Positions 37,224 to 47,355 of a stretch of 64,000 nt of DNA are shown in pieces. Every line of letters starts with the position of its first letter. Position 1 is the first letter of the stretch. The stretch is from contig NZ_CAJQTX010000009.1 in the NCBI RefSeq assembly GCF_907163085.1, forward strand, positions 372,001 through 436,000, written 5' to 3'. The notes beneath the pieces are model-generated. The model saw only the letters and a program-made list of their open reading frames with translations. It did no database searches and was not told the origin of the DNA. The position numbers and the translations under genes were made by a program. Source of the DNA: Candidatus Accumulibacter sp. ACC003 (GTDB lineage: Bacteria > Pseudomonadota > Gammaproteobacteria > Burkholderiales > Rhodocyclaceae).

Positions 37224-38762
37224 TCAAACGTCGGCCTGCGGGTCGACCCGATCGGGAACCTGTAGCTTGTTCAAGGCATTGAGGTAGGCTTTCGCCGAGG
37301 CAATGACGATATCGGTGTCGGCACCATTGCCATTGACGATACGACCGCCTTTGCCCAAACGAACGGTCACTTCGCCCTGCGCGTCGGTGCCGGTGGTGAT
37401 CGCATTGACCGAATAGAGAAGCAACTGCGCGCCGCTGGCCGCGATCGACTCGATCGCCTTGAAGGTCGCATCGACCGGGCCGCTGCCGACCCCCGAGGCC
37501 TTCTGCTCGAGGCCATCGACAATCAGCGTCACGGTCGCTGCTGGCGTCTCGCCGGTCTCCGAACACACCCGCGAATACGCCAACTTGTAGTACTCGCCAT
37601 CCTGCGTGAAGTCATCGCCCGAGACCAGCGCCTGCAAGTCCTCGTCGAAGATCTCGTGTTTCTTGTCGGCCAACTCCTTGAAGCGGGCAAAGGCGGCGTT
37701 CAAGGCTTCATCGCCGTCAAGCACGATGGCCAGCGCCGCCAGGCGCGACTTGAATGCATTGCGTCCGGAGTGCTTGCCGAGAACCAGCTTGTTCTGAGCC
37801 CAGCCGACGTCCTCGGCGCGCATGATCTCGTAGGTTTCGCGGTGTTTGAGAACGCCGTCCTGGTGAATTCCGGATTCGTGCGCGAAGGCGTTGGCGCCAA
37901 CCACGGCCTTGTTGGGTTGCACCGGGTAGCCAGTAATCTGCGAGACAAGTTTGGAGGCCGGGACAATCTGCGTCGTATCAATACGCGTCTCGACCGGGAA
38001 AAGGTCGTTACGCGTTCGCACCGCCATCACCACCTCTTCGAGCGAAGCGTTGCCGGCCCGCTCACCCAAGCCATTGATCGTGCATTCGACCTGGCGCGCG
38101 CCGGCCAGCACCGCCGACAGCGAATTGGCAACGGCCATGCCCAGATCGTTGTGGCAATGCGTGGACCACACCACCTGCGCAGCGCCCGGTACGCGCGCGA
38201 TCAGCGTGCGCATCAGCTCACCCCACACCGAAGGAATGCTGTAACCCACGGTATCGGGAACATTGATCGTCCGGGCACCCGCTTTGATCACCTCCTCGAA
38301 GACCAGGCAAAGGAAATCAACGTCCGAACGCACCGCGTCCTCGGCAGAGAACTCGACATCGTCGGTGTACTCGCGTGCCCAGTGCACCGCTCGCACGGCT
38401 GACTCGACTACCTGCGCCGGCGTCATCCGCAGCTTCTTCTCCATATGGATCGGGCTGGTGGCGATGAAGGTGTGAATGCGACCGCGTGCCGCCGGCTTGA
38501 TTGCTTCGCCGGCGCGACGAATGTCATTCTCGTTGGAACGGGCCAGCGAACAGACGGTGGACTCCCTGATGACCGTCGCGATCGACCTGATGGCTTCGAA
38601 ATCGCCGGGTGAAGCGGCGGCGAATCCGGCTTCGATCACGTCGACCTGCATGCGCTCGAGCTGACGCGCGACGCGCAGCTTTTCATCCCTGGTCATCGAA
38701 GCGCCCGGGCTTTGTTCGCCGTCGCGCAGCGTTGTGTCGAAAATTACCAGATGCTCTTTCAT
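37224..38762 (-). CDS. leuA: 2-isopropylmalate synthase
   Basis: A 512-aa enzyme that commits 2-oxoisovalerate and acetyl-CoA to leucine. [16 protein letters not shown] opens the catalytic barrel, [14 protein letters not shown] gives metal-binding His, and [17 protein letters not shown] and HESGIHQDG are family marks. The C-terminal LeuA dimer domain binds leucine for feedback control. It is the end of the ilvB-ilvN-ilvC-pssA-leuA cluster, 200 bp after pssA, and a small upstream reading frame with its own ribosome site precedes it. Confidence 0.96.
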   Translation of the reverse strand: MKEHLVIFDTTLRDGEQSPGASMTRDEKLRVARQLERMQVDVIEAGFAAASPGDFEAIRSIATVIRESTVCSLARSNENDIRRAGEAIKPAARGRIHTFIATSPIHMEKKLRMTPAQVVESAVRAVHWAREYTDDVEFSAEDAVRSDVDFLCLVFEEVIKAGARTINVPDTVGYSIPSVWGELMRTLIARVPGAAQVVWSTHCHNDLGMAVANSLSAVLAGARQVECTINGLGERAGNASLEEVVMAVRTRNDLFPVETRIDTTQIVPASKLVSQITGYPVQPNKAVVGANAFAHESGIHQDGVLKHRETYEIMRAEDVGWAQNKLVLGKHSGRNAFKSRLAALAIVLDGDEALNAAFARFKELADKKHEIFDEDLQALVSGDDFTQDGEYYKLAYSRVCSETGETPAATVTLIVDGLEQKASGVGSGPVDATFKAIESIAASGAQLLLYSVNAITTGTDAQGEVTVRLGKGGRIVNGNGADTDIVIASAKAYLNALNKLQVPDRVDPQADV

Positions 38763-38792
38763 GTCCTGACTCCGGGGGGTGAGACGGGGAAT

Positions 38793-38882
38793 TCAGGGCG
38801 CATGTGCCCTGCCCGTCGGACGATTTCGGCAGGCCCGCCGAAATGCGTACTGCACGTACTGCAAGTAGACCAAAACGGCCAT
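38793..38882 (-). other. Small upstream reading frame before leuA
   Basis: A 29-codon frame with AGGA six bases before its ATG ends 30 bp upstream of leuA. It encodes a peptide containing YLQYVQYAFRRACRNRP, rich in Tyr and Arg. It could be a leader peptide for leuA control, but it lacks the leucine run of classical attenuators. Nearby inverted repeats (GGGCGCATGTGCCC) could form RNA hairpins. Coding status is unproved. Confidence 0.35.
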
Positions 38883-38962
38883 GAGTTTCCTGATCGGGGG
38901 CTGTCTCGACCGGTCATGACCGTTGGCGCGAGCGACCGCGGCTGCACGATCATCGGCAGGCG

Positions 38963-39745
38963 CTAGTCCACCGGCGACGAGGGTGGCGGCGGTGGCGGCG
39001 TCTTGCGCCTGATGCGCTGGATCAACGCCAGGACGTATCCTGACAGCGCATAGGTGACGAACAGGCCAAACAGCGCAACCGGCGTGTCGTAGGCGAGCAC
39101 CGCGAACGCCAGGGCAATGGCCACGACAAAGATGAAGGGCACGCTGCGCCGCAGGTTGACGTCCTTGAAGCTGTGGAAGCGGATATTGGTGACCATCGAG
39201 ATTCCGGCAAAGATCACCAGCGCGCAGGCCAGCCAGCGCACGTGCCCGGCAGCGACGTCCTTGTCGATCATCACCCACAGAAAACTGGCCACCAGTGCTG
39301 CCGCAGCGGGGCTCGGCAGGCCCTGGAAGTAGCGCTTGTCGACGACTTCCAGCGTGGTATTGAAACGGGCCAGGCGCAAAGCCGCACCGGCGCAATAAAT
39401 GAAGGCGGCAATCCAGCCGATTCGGCCCATGTCCTTGAGCGCCCAAGCGTAACTGACCAGAGCCGGCGCGACGCCGAAGGAGACCATGTCCGACAGCGAA
39501 TCGTACTCGGCGCCAAAAGCGCTCTGGGTGCGAGTCATACGCGCCACTCGCCCATCGAGGCCATCGAGCACCATGGCCACGAATATCGCCTCGGCCGCCT
39601 GTTCGAAGCTGCCAGTCATCGCCTTGACGATGGCAAAGAAGCCGCAGAAGAGCGCCGCCGTGGTAAACAGGTTGGGCAGCAGGTAGATCCCGCGACGCCG
39701 CAAGTCGGGGTTGAAGAGGGTCTTGCGAGGCTTGATGTCGGGCAT
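38963..39745 (-). CDS. pssA: CDP-diacylglycerol-serine O-phosphatidyltransferase
   Basis: A 260-aa membrane enzyme of the CDP-alcohol phosphatidyltransferase family, making phosphatidylserine for phosphatidylethanolamine. IYLLPNLFTTAALFCGFFAI and the catalytic motif DGLDGRVARMTRTQSAFGAEYDSLSD (DGxxAR...G...D...D) are complete. Six to eight hydrophobic helices follow and the tail is poly-Pro. Its place between ilvC and leuA is typical of betaproteobacteria although it is not an amino acid gene. Confidence 0.94.
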   Translation of the reverse strand: MPDIKPRKTLFNPDLRRRGIYLLPNLFTTAALFCGFFAIVKAMTGSFEQAAEAIFVAMVLDGLDGRVARMTRTQSAFGAEYDSLSDMVSFGVAPALVSYAWALKDMGRIGWIAAFIYCAGAALRLARFNTTLEVVDKRYFQGLPSPAAAALVASFLWVMIDKDVAAGHVRWLACALVIFAGISMVTNIRFHSFKDVNLRRSVPFIFVVAIALAFAVLAYDTPVALFGLFVTYALSGYVLALIQRIRRKTPPPPPPSSPVD

Positions 39746-39819
39746 TGCGCTGTTGACCGGAAACGGGCTTGTGCGGCGAGGAGGCTAGCGCCCCCTGCCG
39801 CGACGAACGACCGCGTCGT

Positions 39820-41357
<1,538 letters not shown>

Positions 41358-41369
41358 CTTGTCTTTCCC

Positions 41370-43082
41370 TTACAGATCTTCGGCCAGGATCATGTCCGCC
41401 AGGCCTTTGCCGGCCGCCACCATCGGAAAGACATTTGCTTTCTGATCGGTGATGAAGTCAATGAATACCAGATCATCCTTGTGCTCGACGAATGCCTTGT
41501 GCAGCGCGGCCTCAACGTCTTCCGGCCGTTCGACGCGGATGCCGACGTGGCCGTAAGCCTCGGCCAGCTTGACGAAGTCGGGTAGCGAATCCATGTACGA
41601 CTCCGCGTAGCGACTGCCATAGAACATCTCCTGCCACTGCCGGACCATTCCCAGATAGCGGTTATTGAGGTTGATGATCTTGATTGGCAGACGAAACTGC
41701 TTGGCCGTTGACAGCTCCTGGATGCACATCTGGATCGAACCCTCGCCGGTGACACAGGCGATTTGCATCGTCGGATTGGCCAGCGCCGCACCCATCGCGT
41801 AAGGCAGGCCGACGCCCATGGTGCCCAGACCGCCGGAGTTGAGCCAGCGACGCGGCTGCTCGAACTTGTAGTATTGCGCAGCCCACATCTGATGCTGACC
41901 GACGTCGGAAGTCACGATGGCCTGCCCAGCGGTGACCTCGTAGAGCTTCTCGATGACGTACTGCGGCATGATGATGTTCTTTTTCATGCGGTATTTCATG
42001 CACTGCTTGGCGCGCCATTCTTCGATCTGCTTCCACCAGTCGGCAAGCACCTCGGCGTCTGGCTTGGCGTCGCTGGCATCAAGCAGCTTGAGCATTTCCT
42101 CGAGGACGTCCGGGACATTGCCGACGATCGGCACATCGACCTTGACCCGCTTGGAGATCGACGACGGGTCGATATCGATGTGGATGATCTTGCGCGGAAT
42201 GCTCGTGAAGTTCGTCGGATTGCCAATCACCCGGTCGTCGAAACGCGCGCCGATGGCCAGCAACACGTCACAGTGCTGCATCGCCAGGTTGGCCTCGACG
42301 GTGCCATGCATACCCGGCATGCCGAGGAATTGGCGATCGGTCGCCGGATACGAGCCGAGGCCCATCAAGGTATTGGTAATCGGAAAACCGAGGCGGCGAG
42401 CGAGCCTCGTCAACTGCTCGGAGCCGTTGGAGAGGATGACGCCGCCGCCGGTGTAGAGCATCGGTCGCTTGGCCTCGAGCAGCAGATGCACGGCCTTCTT
42501 GATTTGTCCGAGATGCCCCTTGACAACCGGGTTGTACGAACGCATCTGGATCGTTTCGGGGTACTCGAACTTGCACTTGGCGGCCGTAATATCCTTTGGA
42601 ATATCGACCACCACCGGGCCCGGGCGACCGCTGTTGGCGATGTAGAAGGCCTTCTTCAAGGTCACTGCCAGATCGCGCACGTCGCTGACCAGGAAATTGT
42701 GTTTGACGCACGGCCGCGTGATGCCCACGGTATCGCATTCTTGGAACGCATCCTGGCCGATATATTCGGTCGGCACCTGCCCCGAAATGATCACCAGCGG
42801 GATCGAGTCCATGTAGGCCGTGGCTATACCGGTCACCGCATTGGTCGCTCCCGGTCCCGAGGTGACCAGCGCGACGCCGACCCTGTTGGTCGAACGCGCC
42901 AGGCCGTCGGCGGCGTGAACGGCGGCCTGCTCATGACGGACCAGGACATGCTTGATCTGATCCTGCTTGAACAAGGCATCATAAAGGTGGAGGACCGCGC
43001 CGCCCGGATAGCCGAATATATATTCGACCTTTTCTTCCTGCAGGCACCTGATTACAATCTCCGCACCGGTCATCATTGTCAT
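41370..43082 (-). CDS. ilvB: Acetolactate synthase large (catalytic) subunit
   Basis: A 570-aa TPP/FAD enzyme that makes acetolactate or acetohydroxybutyrate. EYIFGYPGGAVLHLYDAL and HEQAAVHAADGLARSTN with catalytic Glu, SGPGATNAVTGIATAYMDS, and the TPP motif VTGEGSIQMCIQELSTAKQF to NLNNRYLGMVRQWQ are intact; the GEG variant of GDG is common in betaproteobacteria. I start at ATG 43082; an in-frame TTG seven codons earlier is weaker. It leads the branched-chain operon and is divergent from the sigma factor gene. Confidence 0.96.
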   Translation of the reverse strand: MTMMTGAEIVIRCLQEEKVEYIFGYPGGAVLHLYDALFKQDQIKHVLVRHEQAAVHAADGLARSTNRVGVALVTSGPGATNAVTGIATAYMDSIPLVIISGQVPTEYIGQDAFQECDTVGITRPCVKHNFLVSDVRDLAVTLKKAFYIANSGRPGPVVVDIPKDITAAKCKFEYPETIQMRSYNPVVKGHLGQIKKAVHLLLEAKRPMLYTGGGVILSNGSEQLTRLARRLGFPITNTLMGLGSYPATDRQFLGMPGMHGTVEANLAMQHCDVLLAIGARFDDRVIGNPTNFTSIPRKIIHIDIDPSSISKRVKVDVPIVGNVPDVLEEMLKLLDASDAKPDAEVLADWWKQIEEWRAKQCMKYRMKKNIIMPQYVIEKLYEVTAGQAIVTSDVGQHQMWAAQYYKFEQPRRWLNSGGLGTMGVGLPYAMGAALANPTMQIACVTGEGSIQMCIQELSTAKQFRLPIKIINLNNRYLGMVRQWQEMFYGSRYAESYMDSLPDFVKLAEAYGHVGIRVERPEDVEAALHKAFVEHKDDLVFIDFITDQKANVFPMVAAGKGLADMILAEDL

Positions 43083-43167
43083 TACCGTCGCCCCAGCAAG
43101 CAAATTGCTCGAAAAAAGTCTGCAACGTTAAAGCTTCGACTTGGATTGGTCAAGGCGTTCACAAAAA

Positions 43168-43782
43168 ATGCCGCCTGGGACAGCTGCATCCCACCCGACA
43201 ACAGCAAGGATTTCCGCTCTGGCCAGCCAACGCGAACTGTCAGACTTTCTCACTGCAGTCGAACGCCGCGCTTTCAAGCAAGCGATGTTCGCGGTGCGCA
43301 ACGAAGAGTCCGCACTGGACATCGTCCAGGACGCGATGATGAAGCTCGCCGAAAAATATGGTGACCGCCCGACAGCCGAACTGCCGCTGCTTTTCCAGCG
43401 CATTCTGCAGAACACGATTCGCGACTACTATCGGCGTAGCAAGGTGCGCTCGATGTGGACCACCCTGCTCTCCGCGCTGTCGCCAAGCGACGACGACGAT
43501 CACGATCCGCTGGAGACGATCAGTGATGAGTCGGGCCTGAGCGTACCGGCGACCCCGCACGGACAGTTCGAACAGGCACAAGTCATGGGAATGATCGAGA
43601 AAGAGATAGAATTGCTGCCGGGACGTCAACGCGAGGCGTTCCTCTTGCGTTACTGGGAGGATATGGACGTTGCCGAAACGGCTTCGGTCATGGGCTGTTC
43701 GGAGGGCAGCGTCAAGACACATTGTTCTCGTGCCAATCACGCGCTGGCGGCGGCACTGAAAGCGAAGGGAGTAACCCTATGA
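43168..43782 (+). CDS. ECF-type RNA polymerase sigma factor
   Basis: A sigma-70 family protein of about 190-205 aa. Region 2: RRAFKQAMFAVRNEESALDIVQDAMMKLAEKYG and LFQRILQNTIRDYYRRSKVR. An acidic linker (SDDDDHD) precedes region 4: LPGRQREAFLLRYWEDMDVAETASVMGCSEGSVKTHCSRANHAL. Homologues usually begin at ASQRELSDFL; here that position is a CTG at 43219 with AAGGA eight bases before. The first ATG in frame (43168) has no ribosome site. It is coupled by ATGA to a DUF3619 gene and heads a four-gene cluster. Confidence 0.87.
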   Translation: MPPGTAASHPTTARISALASQRELSDFLTAVERRAFKQAMFAVRNEESALDIVQDAMMKLAEKYGDRPTAELPLLFQRILQNTIRDYYRRSKVRSMWTTLLSALSPSDDDDHDPLETISDESGLSVPATPHGQFEQAQVMGMIEKEIELLPGRQREAFLLRYWEDMDVAETASVMGCSEGSVKTHCSRANHALAAALKAKGVTL

Positions 43783-44156
43783 ATGAACTGCACTTCGCCT
43801 ACAAGGCGAGACAACACTTGAACCGCGGGCTGCGCGAGCTGCCAGCGTCGACCCAGTCGCGCCTGCAGGTCGCCAGGCAGCGTGCGCTGGCGCGGCAAAA
43901 ACTTGCGGTACACCAATCGGTGCTGGCTACGGCCGGGAGCGTCTTCAACGGCGATTGGGGAAACCTGCGCCCCAAGCAGGTTCTCGTCGCTCTGGCCGTC
44001 GTCGTCGGTGTCGCGACCTACACCTACTGGCAGGCAGACCAGAGTATCGCCGAACTGGAGGCCATCGATAGCGCCCTGCTCGCCGGCGACCTGCCGATCG
44101 CCGCACTCACCGACCGGGGCTTCGATGCATGGCTGAAAAGCTCCGCGTCGCAATAA
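43779..44156 (+). CDS. DUF3619 membrane protein, possible anti-sigma factor
   Basis: A 125-aa protein: a basic helical N-terminal part (FAYKARQHLNRGLRELPASTQSRLQVARQRALARQK), one TM helix (VLVALAVVVGVATYTYWQ) and a short extracytoplasmic tail with LEAIDSALLAGDLPIAALTDRGFDAWL. This matches DUF3619. The sigma gene overlaps it as ATGA, and a small cytoplasmic domain plus single TM is the layout of anti-sigma factors, so such a role is a fair guess but is not established for the family. Confidence 0.8.
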   Translation: MNELHFAYKARQHLNRGLRELPASTQSRLQVARQRALARQKLAVHQSVLATAGSVFNGDWGNLRPKQVLVALAVVVGVATYTYWQADQSIAELEAIDSALLAGDLPIAALTDRGFDAWLKSSASQ

Positions 44157-44695
44157 TTCTCTGTAGCTTTGTTGCCGTTACGGGCTGGGCCGACACGCTC
44201 AGCCCGTCGGCAATTGCCACGCCAGCGCAGCCGCAATGGAGCGAACTGACGGTCGAGCAGAAGATCATCCTGGCGCCGCTCGGTTACGACTGGGATGCGA
44301 TGGACTATCCCCGCCAGAAGAAGTGGCTGGGGATCACACGCCGCTTCTTCAACATGACGCCGGAAGAACAACGCCGCATTCAGGGTCAAATGCAGGATTG
44401 GGGAAAGCTGACGCCCGAGCAGCGGCGCGTCGCGCGCGAAAATTTCCTGAACACCAGCAAGTTGCCGGTCGAGAAGAAGCAGGAACTCAGGCAGAAATGG
44501 GAGCAATACTCCAGCCTGCCCGAAGAAGAAAAGGAAAGGCTGCAGCAGGAAGCGGCCAGAAAGCCGGCGCCCAAACCGGGGCAGGCCAGCGGCTCGGCGG
44601 CCGGACTGCCGCCAGCAGGCTCCGCCACTCGCTTGCCACTGGCGGGCCGGCCGCCGTCAACCTTACCGGCCAGCGTCCCCGAAAGCAGGGACTGA
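44129..44695 (+). CDS. DUF3106 exported protein
   Basis: A 188-aa protein with a signal peptide (VAIILCSFVAVTGWADT). It then has two DUF3106-type repeats (WSELTVEQKIILAPLGYDWDAMDYPRQKKWLGITRRFFNMTPEEQRRIQGQM and WGKLTPEQRRVARENF) and a Pro/Ala/Ser-rich tail. The L-x-P-E-Q-R pattern recalls heavy-metal-sensor periplasmic proteins of the CpxP/ZraP type, so a periplasmic sensing role beside the sigma factor is possible. It overlaps the DUF3619 gene by 28 bp. Confidence 0.82.
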   Translation: MAEKLRVAIILCSFVAVTGWADTLSPSAIATPAQPQWSELTVEQKIILAPLGYDWDAMDYPRQKKWLGITRRFFNMTPEEQRRIQGQMQDWGKLTPEQRRVARENFLNTSKLPVEKKQELRQKWEQYSSLPEEEKERLQQEAARKPAPKPGQASGSAAGLPPAGSATRLPLAGRPPSTLPASVPESRD

Positions 44696-44701
44696 CCTGT
44701 G

Positions 44702-45127
44702 ATGCACGAATCGGCAGCCGTCAGACGGCCAGGCATCGTACGCCGTCTGGCGAGCATGCTCTACGAGTCCTTGCTGTTACTTGCCGTCATCGCCGCGCTG
44801 GTCGTCCTGCCGCATTTCCTGCTGGGCGCCCTCGCCCATCAGGTTGCCACCCGCGTCGTCGTCCAGGCCCACTTCTTTATCGTTCTGCTGGTCTATTTTC
44901 TCTGGTTCTGGAGCAATGGCCGCCAAACGCTGGCCATGAAAACCTGGCGCATCCGCCTGGTGACGCGTGCAGGACACCCCGTTCGCCCGCCGCAGGCACT
45001 GCTGCGCTATCTCCTGTGCTGGCCAAGCATCATCCTGGGCGGCGTGGGCATCTTGTGGGCACTGCTGGACCGTGACCAACTGTTTCTGCACGACCGACTT
45101 GCCGGCACTCAACTGGTGATGAACTGA
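44702..45127 (+). CDS. RDD family membrane protein
   Basis: A 141-aa polytopic protein. IVRRLASMLYESLLLLAVIAALVVLPHFLL is the first helix pair with an RxxxxxxE/D variant of the RDD start. HFFIVLLVYFLWFWSNGRQTLAMKTWRIRLV is the family core, and LLDRDQLFLHDRLAGTQLV the end. Function is unknown for most members, though some are ion exchangers. It starts six bases after the DUF3106 gene (GTG at 44699 is an alternative) and ends the sigma cluster. Confidence 0.87.
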   Translation: MHESAAVRRPGIVRRLASMLYESLLLLAVIAALVVLPHFLLGALAHQVATRVVVQAHFFIVLLVYFLWFWSNGRQTLAMKTWRIRLVTRAGHPVRPPQALLRYLLCWPSIILGGVGILWALLDRDQLFLHDRLAGTQLVMN

Positions 45128-45135
45128 GCGCTGCT

Positions 45136-46206
45136 TCAGCGTCGCTCGACCCACCAGGTCATCGCCATCGCCGCCAGCAGGAACAAGGCCGACGGGGTCA
45201 CCGCGCTGAGCACCGGTGACCAGCTGTTGATCGCACCGAGATTCGCGAACAAGCCGTTGAGCATGTGGAACAGGATGCCGGTCATCACCCCGACGAAGAT
45301 CTTGATGCCCACGCCATCCCGGTAATGCGATCCGCCGAACGGCAAGGCCAGCGCAACCATCACGAAAGCCGCCAACGGGTAGACGACTTTTTTCCAGAAC
45401 GCAATATCGTAACGATTGGTCGCCTGACGGTTTTCCGACAGATGCCGGGTATAGGTGCGCAGGTGCTGCAGCGACATTCGATCGGGAGAAACCATCAGCA
45501 CCGCGAGAATGTCCGGGTTCAGCGCCGAGCGCCACAGAAATTCCGGCATCTGCCGCACTTCCGAGCGGTCGGCGTGCATCATGGTCTGCACGACGCCGCT
45601 CAGCCGCCAACTGTCGGGATGCACGTATTCACCCGCGTCGGCCTCGGTAACCGTCTGCAGCCGTGCATCGTCGTCGAATTCGTAAATCCGGATTCCCCGC
45701 AAGCGCGTATCGGGCAGGACCACGCGGACATTGATGAAGCTGCGTTCGTCCTTGACCCACAGGCCCGAACGCAGGTCTTGGCCGACCATTCGCCCGCGTT
45801 CCCGCAAGCGCAGTTCGTTGGCCGCACGTTCAGCCGGCGGCGCAACGTACTCGCCGATCAGGAACGTGGCCACAGCGAAGACGCCCGCCACCTGGAACAG
45901 GCCCAGCAACAAGCCCGCCGCCGACAGTCCGGAGGCGCGCAAGACGGTGATCTCCGAGTGCCGAGCGAGAGCCGACAAGGCGTACAGCGTACCGATCAGC
46001 ACGGCAATCGGCATCAGTTCATAGACTCGCCCCGGGACGCGCAGCAGCACGAAGCCGAAAGCATGATGGAGCCGGTACCCGCCCTTGCCGACGTCGTTGA
46101 TCTCGCCAAGCATATCGAAGAAAGCGAACAGGGCCAGAAACGCCAGCAAGACCAGCAGCACGGCGCCAACCACCTCGCGCGCAACATAGCGCCGATAAAT
46201 TTTCAT
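45136..46206 (-). CDS. lptG: LPS export permease LptG
   Basis: A 356-aa half of the LptB2FG ABC transporter that extracts LPS from the inner membrane. MKIYRRYVAREVVGAVLLVLLAFLALFAFFDMLGEI opens the first helix. LPIAVLIGTLYALSALARHSEITVLRASGLS is the coupling helix region, and FWKKVVYPLAAFVMVALALPFG and the last helices close it. Between them is the periplasmic beta-jellyroll. Start fixed by ATGA overlap with lptF. Confidence 0.94.
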   Translation of the reverse strand: MKIYRRYVAREVVGAVLLVLLAFLALFAFFDMLGEINDVGKGGYRLHHAFGFVLLRVPGRVYELMPIAVLIGTLYALSALARHSEITVLRASGLSAAGLLLGLFQVAGVFAVATFLIGEYVAPPAERAANELRLRERGRMVGQDLRSGLWVKDERSFINVRVVLPDTRLRGIRIYEFDDDARLQTVTEADAGEYVHPDSWRLSGVVQTMMHADRSEVRQMPEFLWRSALNPDILAVLMVSPDRMSLQHLRTYTRHLSENRQATNRYDIAFWKKVVYPLAAFVMVALALPFGGSHYRDGVGIKIFVGVMTGILFHMLNGLFANLGAINSWSPVLSAVTPSALFLLAAMAMTWWVERR

Positions 46207-47282
46207 CGCGACAGACGCAGAAAAGACGACACCGCGATCCGGTGATAGAACATCAACGGCAGCAGACAGAGAATCAGCAGGTGCGGCGCCAGCAGGCCGA
46301 CGACGAACGAGACCTTGCCGCCGGCAACCCAGGTCTCGCTGATGGTCAGCAGATTGTTGTAGAACACGTAAACCAGAATGGCCAGCAACATGTTCGCCGA
46401 GCGTCCGGCACGCGGATTGACAAAAGACATCGGGATCGCCAGCAAGACCAGGACGACTGCCGAGAGCGGCATGCCGAGCCGCCACAACAGCTCGGCCCGA
46501 TAGGCCGGCAAGTCCACTTGCAGCAGTTCCAGGACGGGCATGTTCTTGGGTGTCCGCTCTATGCCGCGCGCCTCTTTCGTCTCCAGGCGAACGGCATAGC
46601 GCGCGTACTCCAGAATTCGGAAAGCGGCGGTACCCGACTCGAGCTCGTAACGGCGACCGTCCTGCAGGACGATGAAACGATCGCCGTTCGCCGCGATCTC
46701 CTGATGACCCTTGCCGGCCATTGTTACCCCCAGCCGCTCGGTCTGGTTTTCGCTGACGAAGACGTTGCGCACGTGACTGGTATCATCGGCGATCCCTTCG
46801 ACGAAAATAACGCGGTCGCCGGACGATGATTCCTGGAACGTACCGGGCGAAACCTGCCCGGCATCCTTGCGATTGCTCAGCTTGCCGCGGAATTCGGCAC
46901 TCTCCGACAAGGCCCAGGGCGACAGAAAAATGGACAGCGCGGCGACCGTCGCCACCAGCGGCCAGGCGAAAGTGAGGACCGGTCGCATCCACGCCGTCAG
47001 CGACAGACCCGATGAGAACCAGACCACCATCTCGGAATCGCGATAGCTGCGCGACAGAGACAGCAGGATGGCCACGAACAAGGACAGCGACAACAGCGGC
47101 GGCAGATAATTGAGCGCCGCGAAGCCGAGCAGCGCCGCCACCGCGCCCGGGTCGACGCTGCCTCGCGCGGCGTCACTGAGCAGGCGGATCAGCTGCGTGG
47201 TGACCATGATCGCAAAAAGCGCGATGAATACGCCGGCGGTCGAGTGGGCGAACTCGCGCCGGGCGGCGCGCTGAAAGATCAT
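46203..47282 (-). CDS. lptF: LPS export permease LptF
   Basis: A 359-aa partner of LptG. MIFQRAARREFAHSTAGVFIALFAIMVTTQLIRLL is the first TM, YLPPLLSLSLFVAILLSLSRSYRDSEMVVWFSSGLS the coupling helix, followed by a periplasmic jellyroll (VIFVEGIADDTSHVRNVFVSEN) and C-terminal helices (ELLWRLGMPLSAVVLVLLAIPMSFVNPRAGRS). The pair is divergent from pepA with 73 bp between, a classical arrangement. Shared promoter space is in that gap. Confidence 0.94.
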   Translation of the reverse strand: MIFQRAARREFAHSTAGVFIALFAIMVTTQLIRLLSDAARGSVDPGAVAALLGFAALNYLPPLLSLSLFVAILLSLSRSYRDSEMVVWFSSGLSLTAWMRPVLTFAWPLVATVAALSIFLSPWALSESAEFRGKLSNRKDAGQVSPGTFQESSSGDRVIFVEGIADDTSHVRNVFVSENQTERLGVTMAGKGHQEIAANGDRFIVLQDGRRYELESGTAAFRILEYARYAVRLETKEARGIERTPKNMPVLELLQVDLPAYRAELLWRLGMPLSAVVLVLLAIPMSFVNPRAGRSANMLLAILVYVFYNNLLTISETWVAGGKVSFVVGLLAPHLLILCLLPLMFYHRIAVSSFLRLSR

Positions 47283-47355
47283 TCTTTGACTTTGGTGAAA
47301 AACTGCAGTGATAATCGACGTCTTCGAAGAAACACGCCAGTCCCGAGGAGGGTGA

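Noticed and set aside
41750-41765. GEG in place of GDG in the TPP motif of IlvB
   Set aside because: First looked like a lost metal ligand, but the variant is recalled as common in betaproteobacterial IlvB, and all other motifs are intact.
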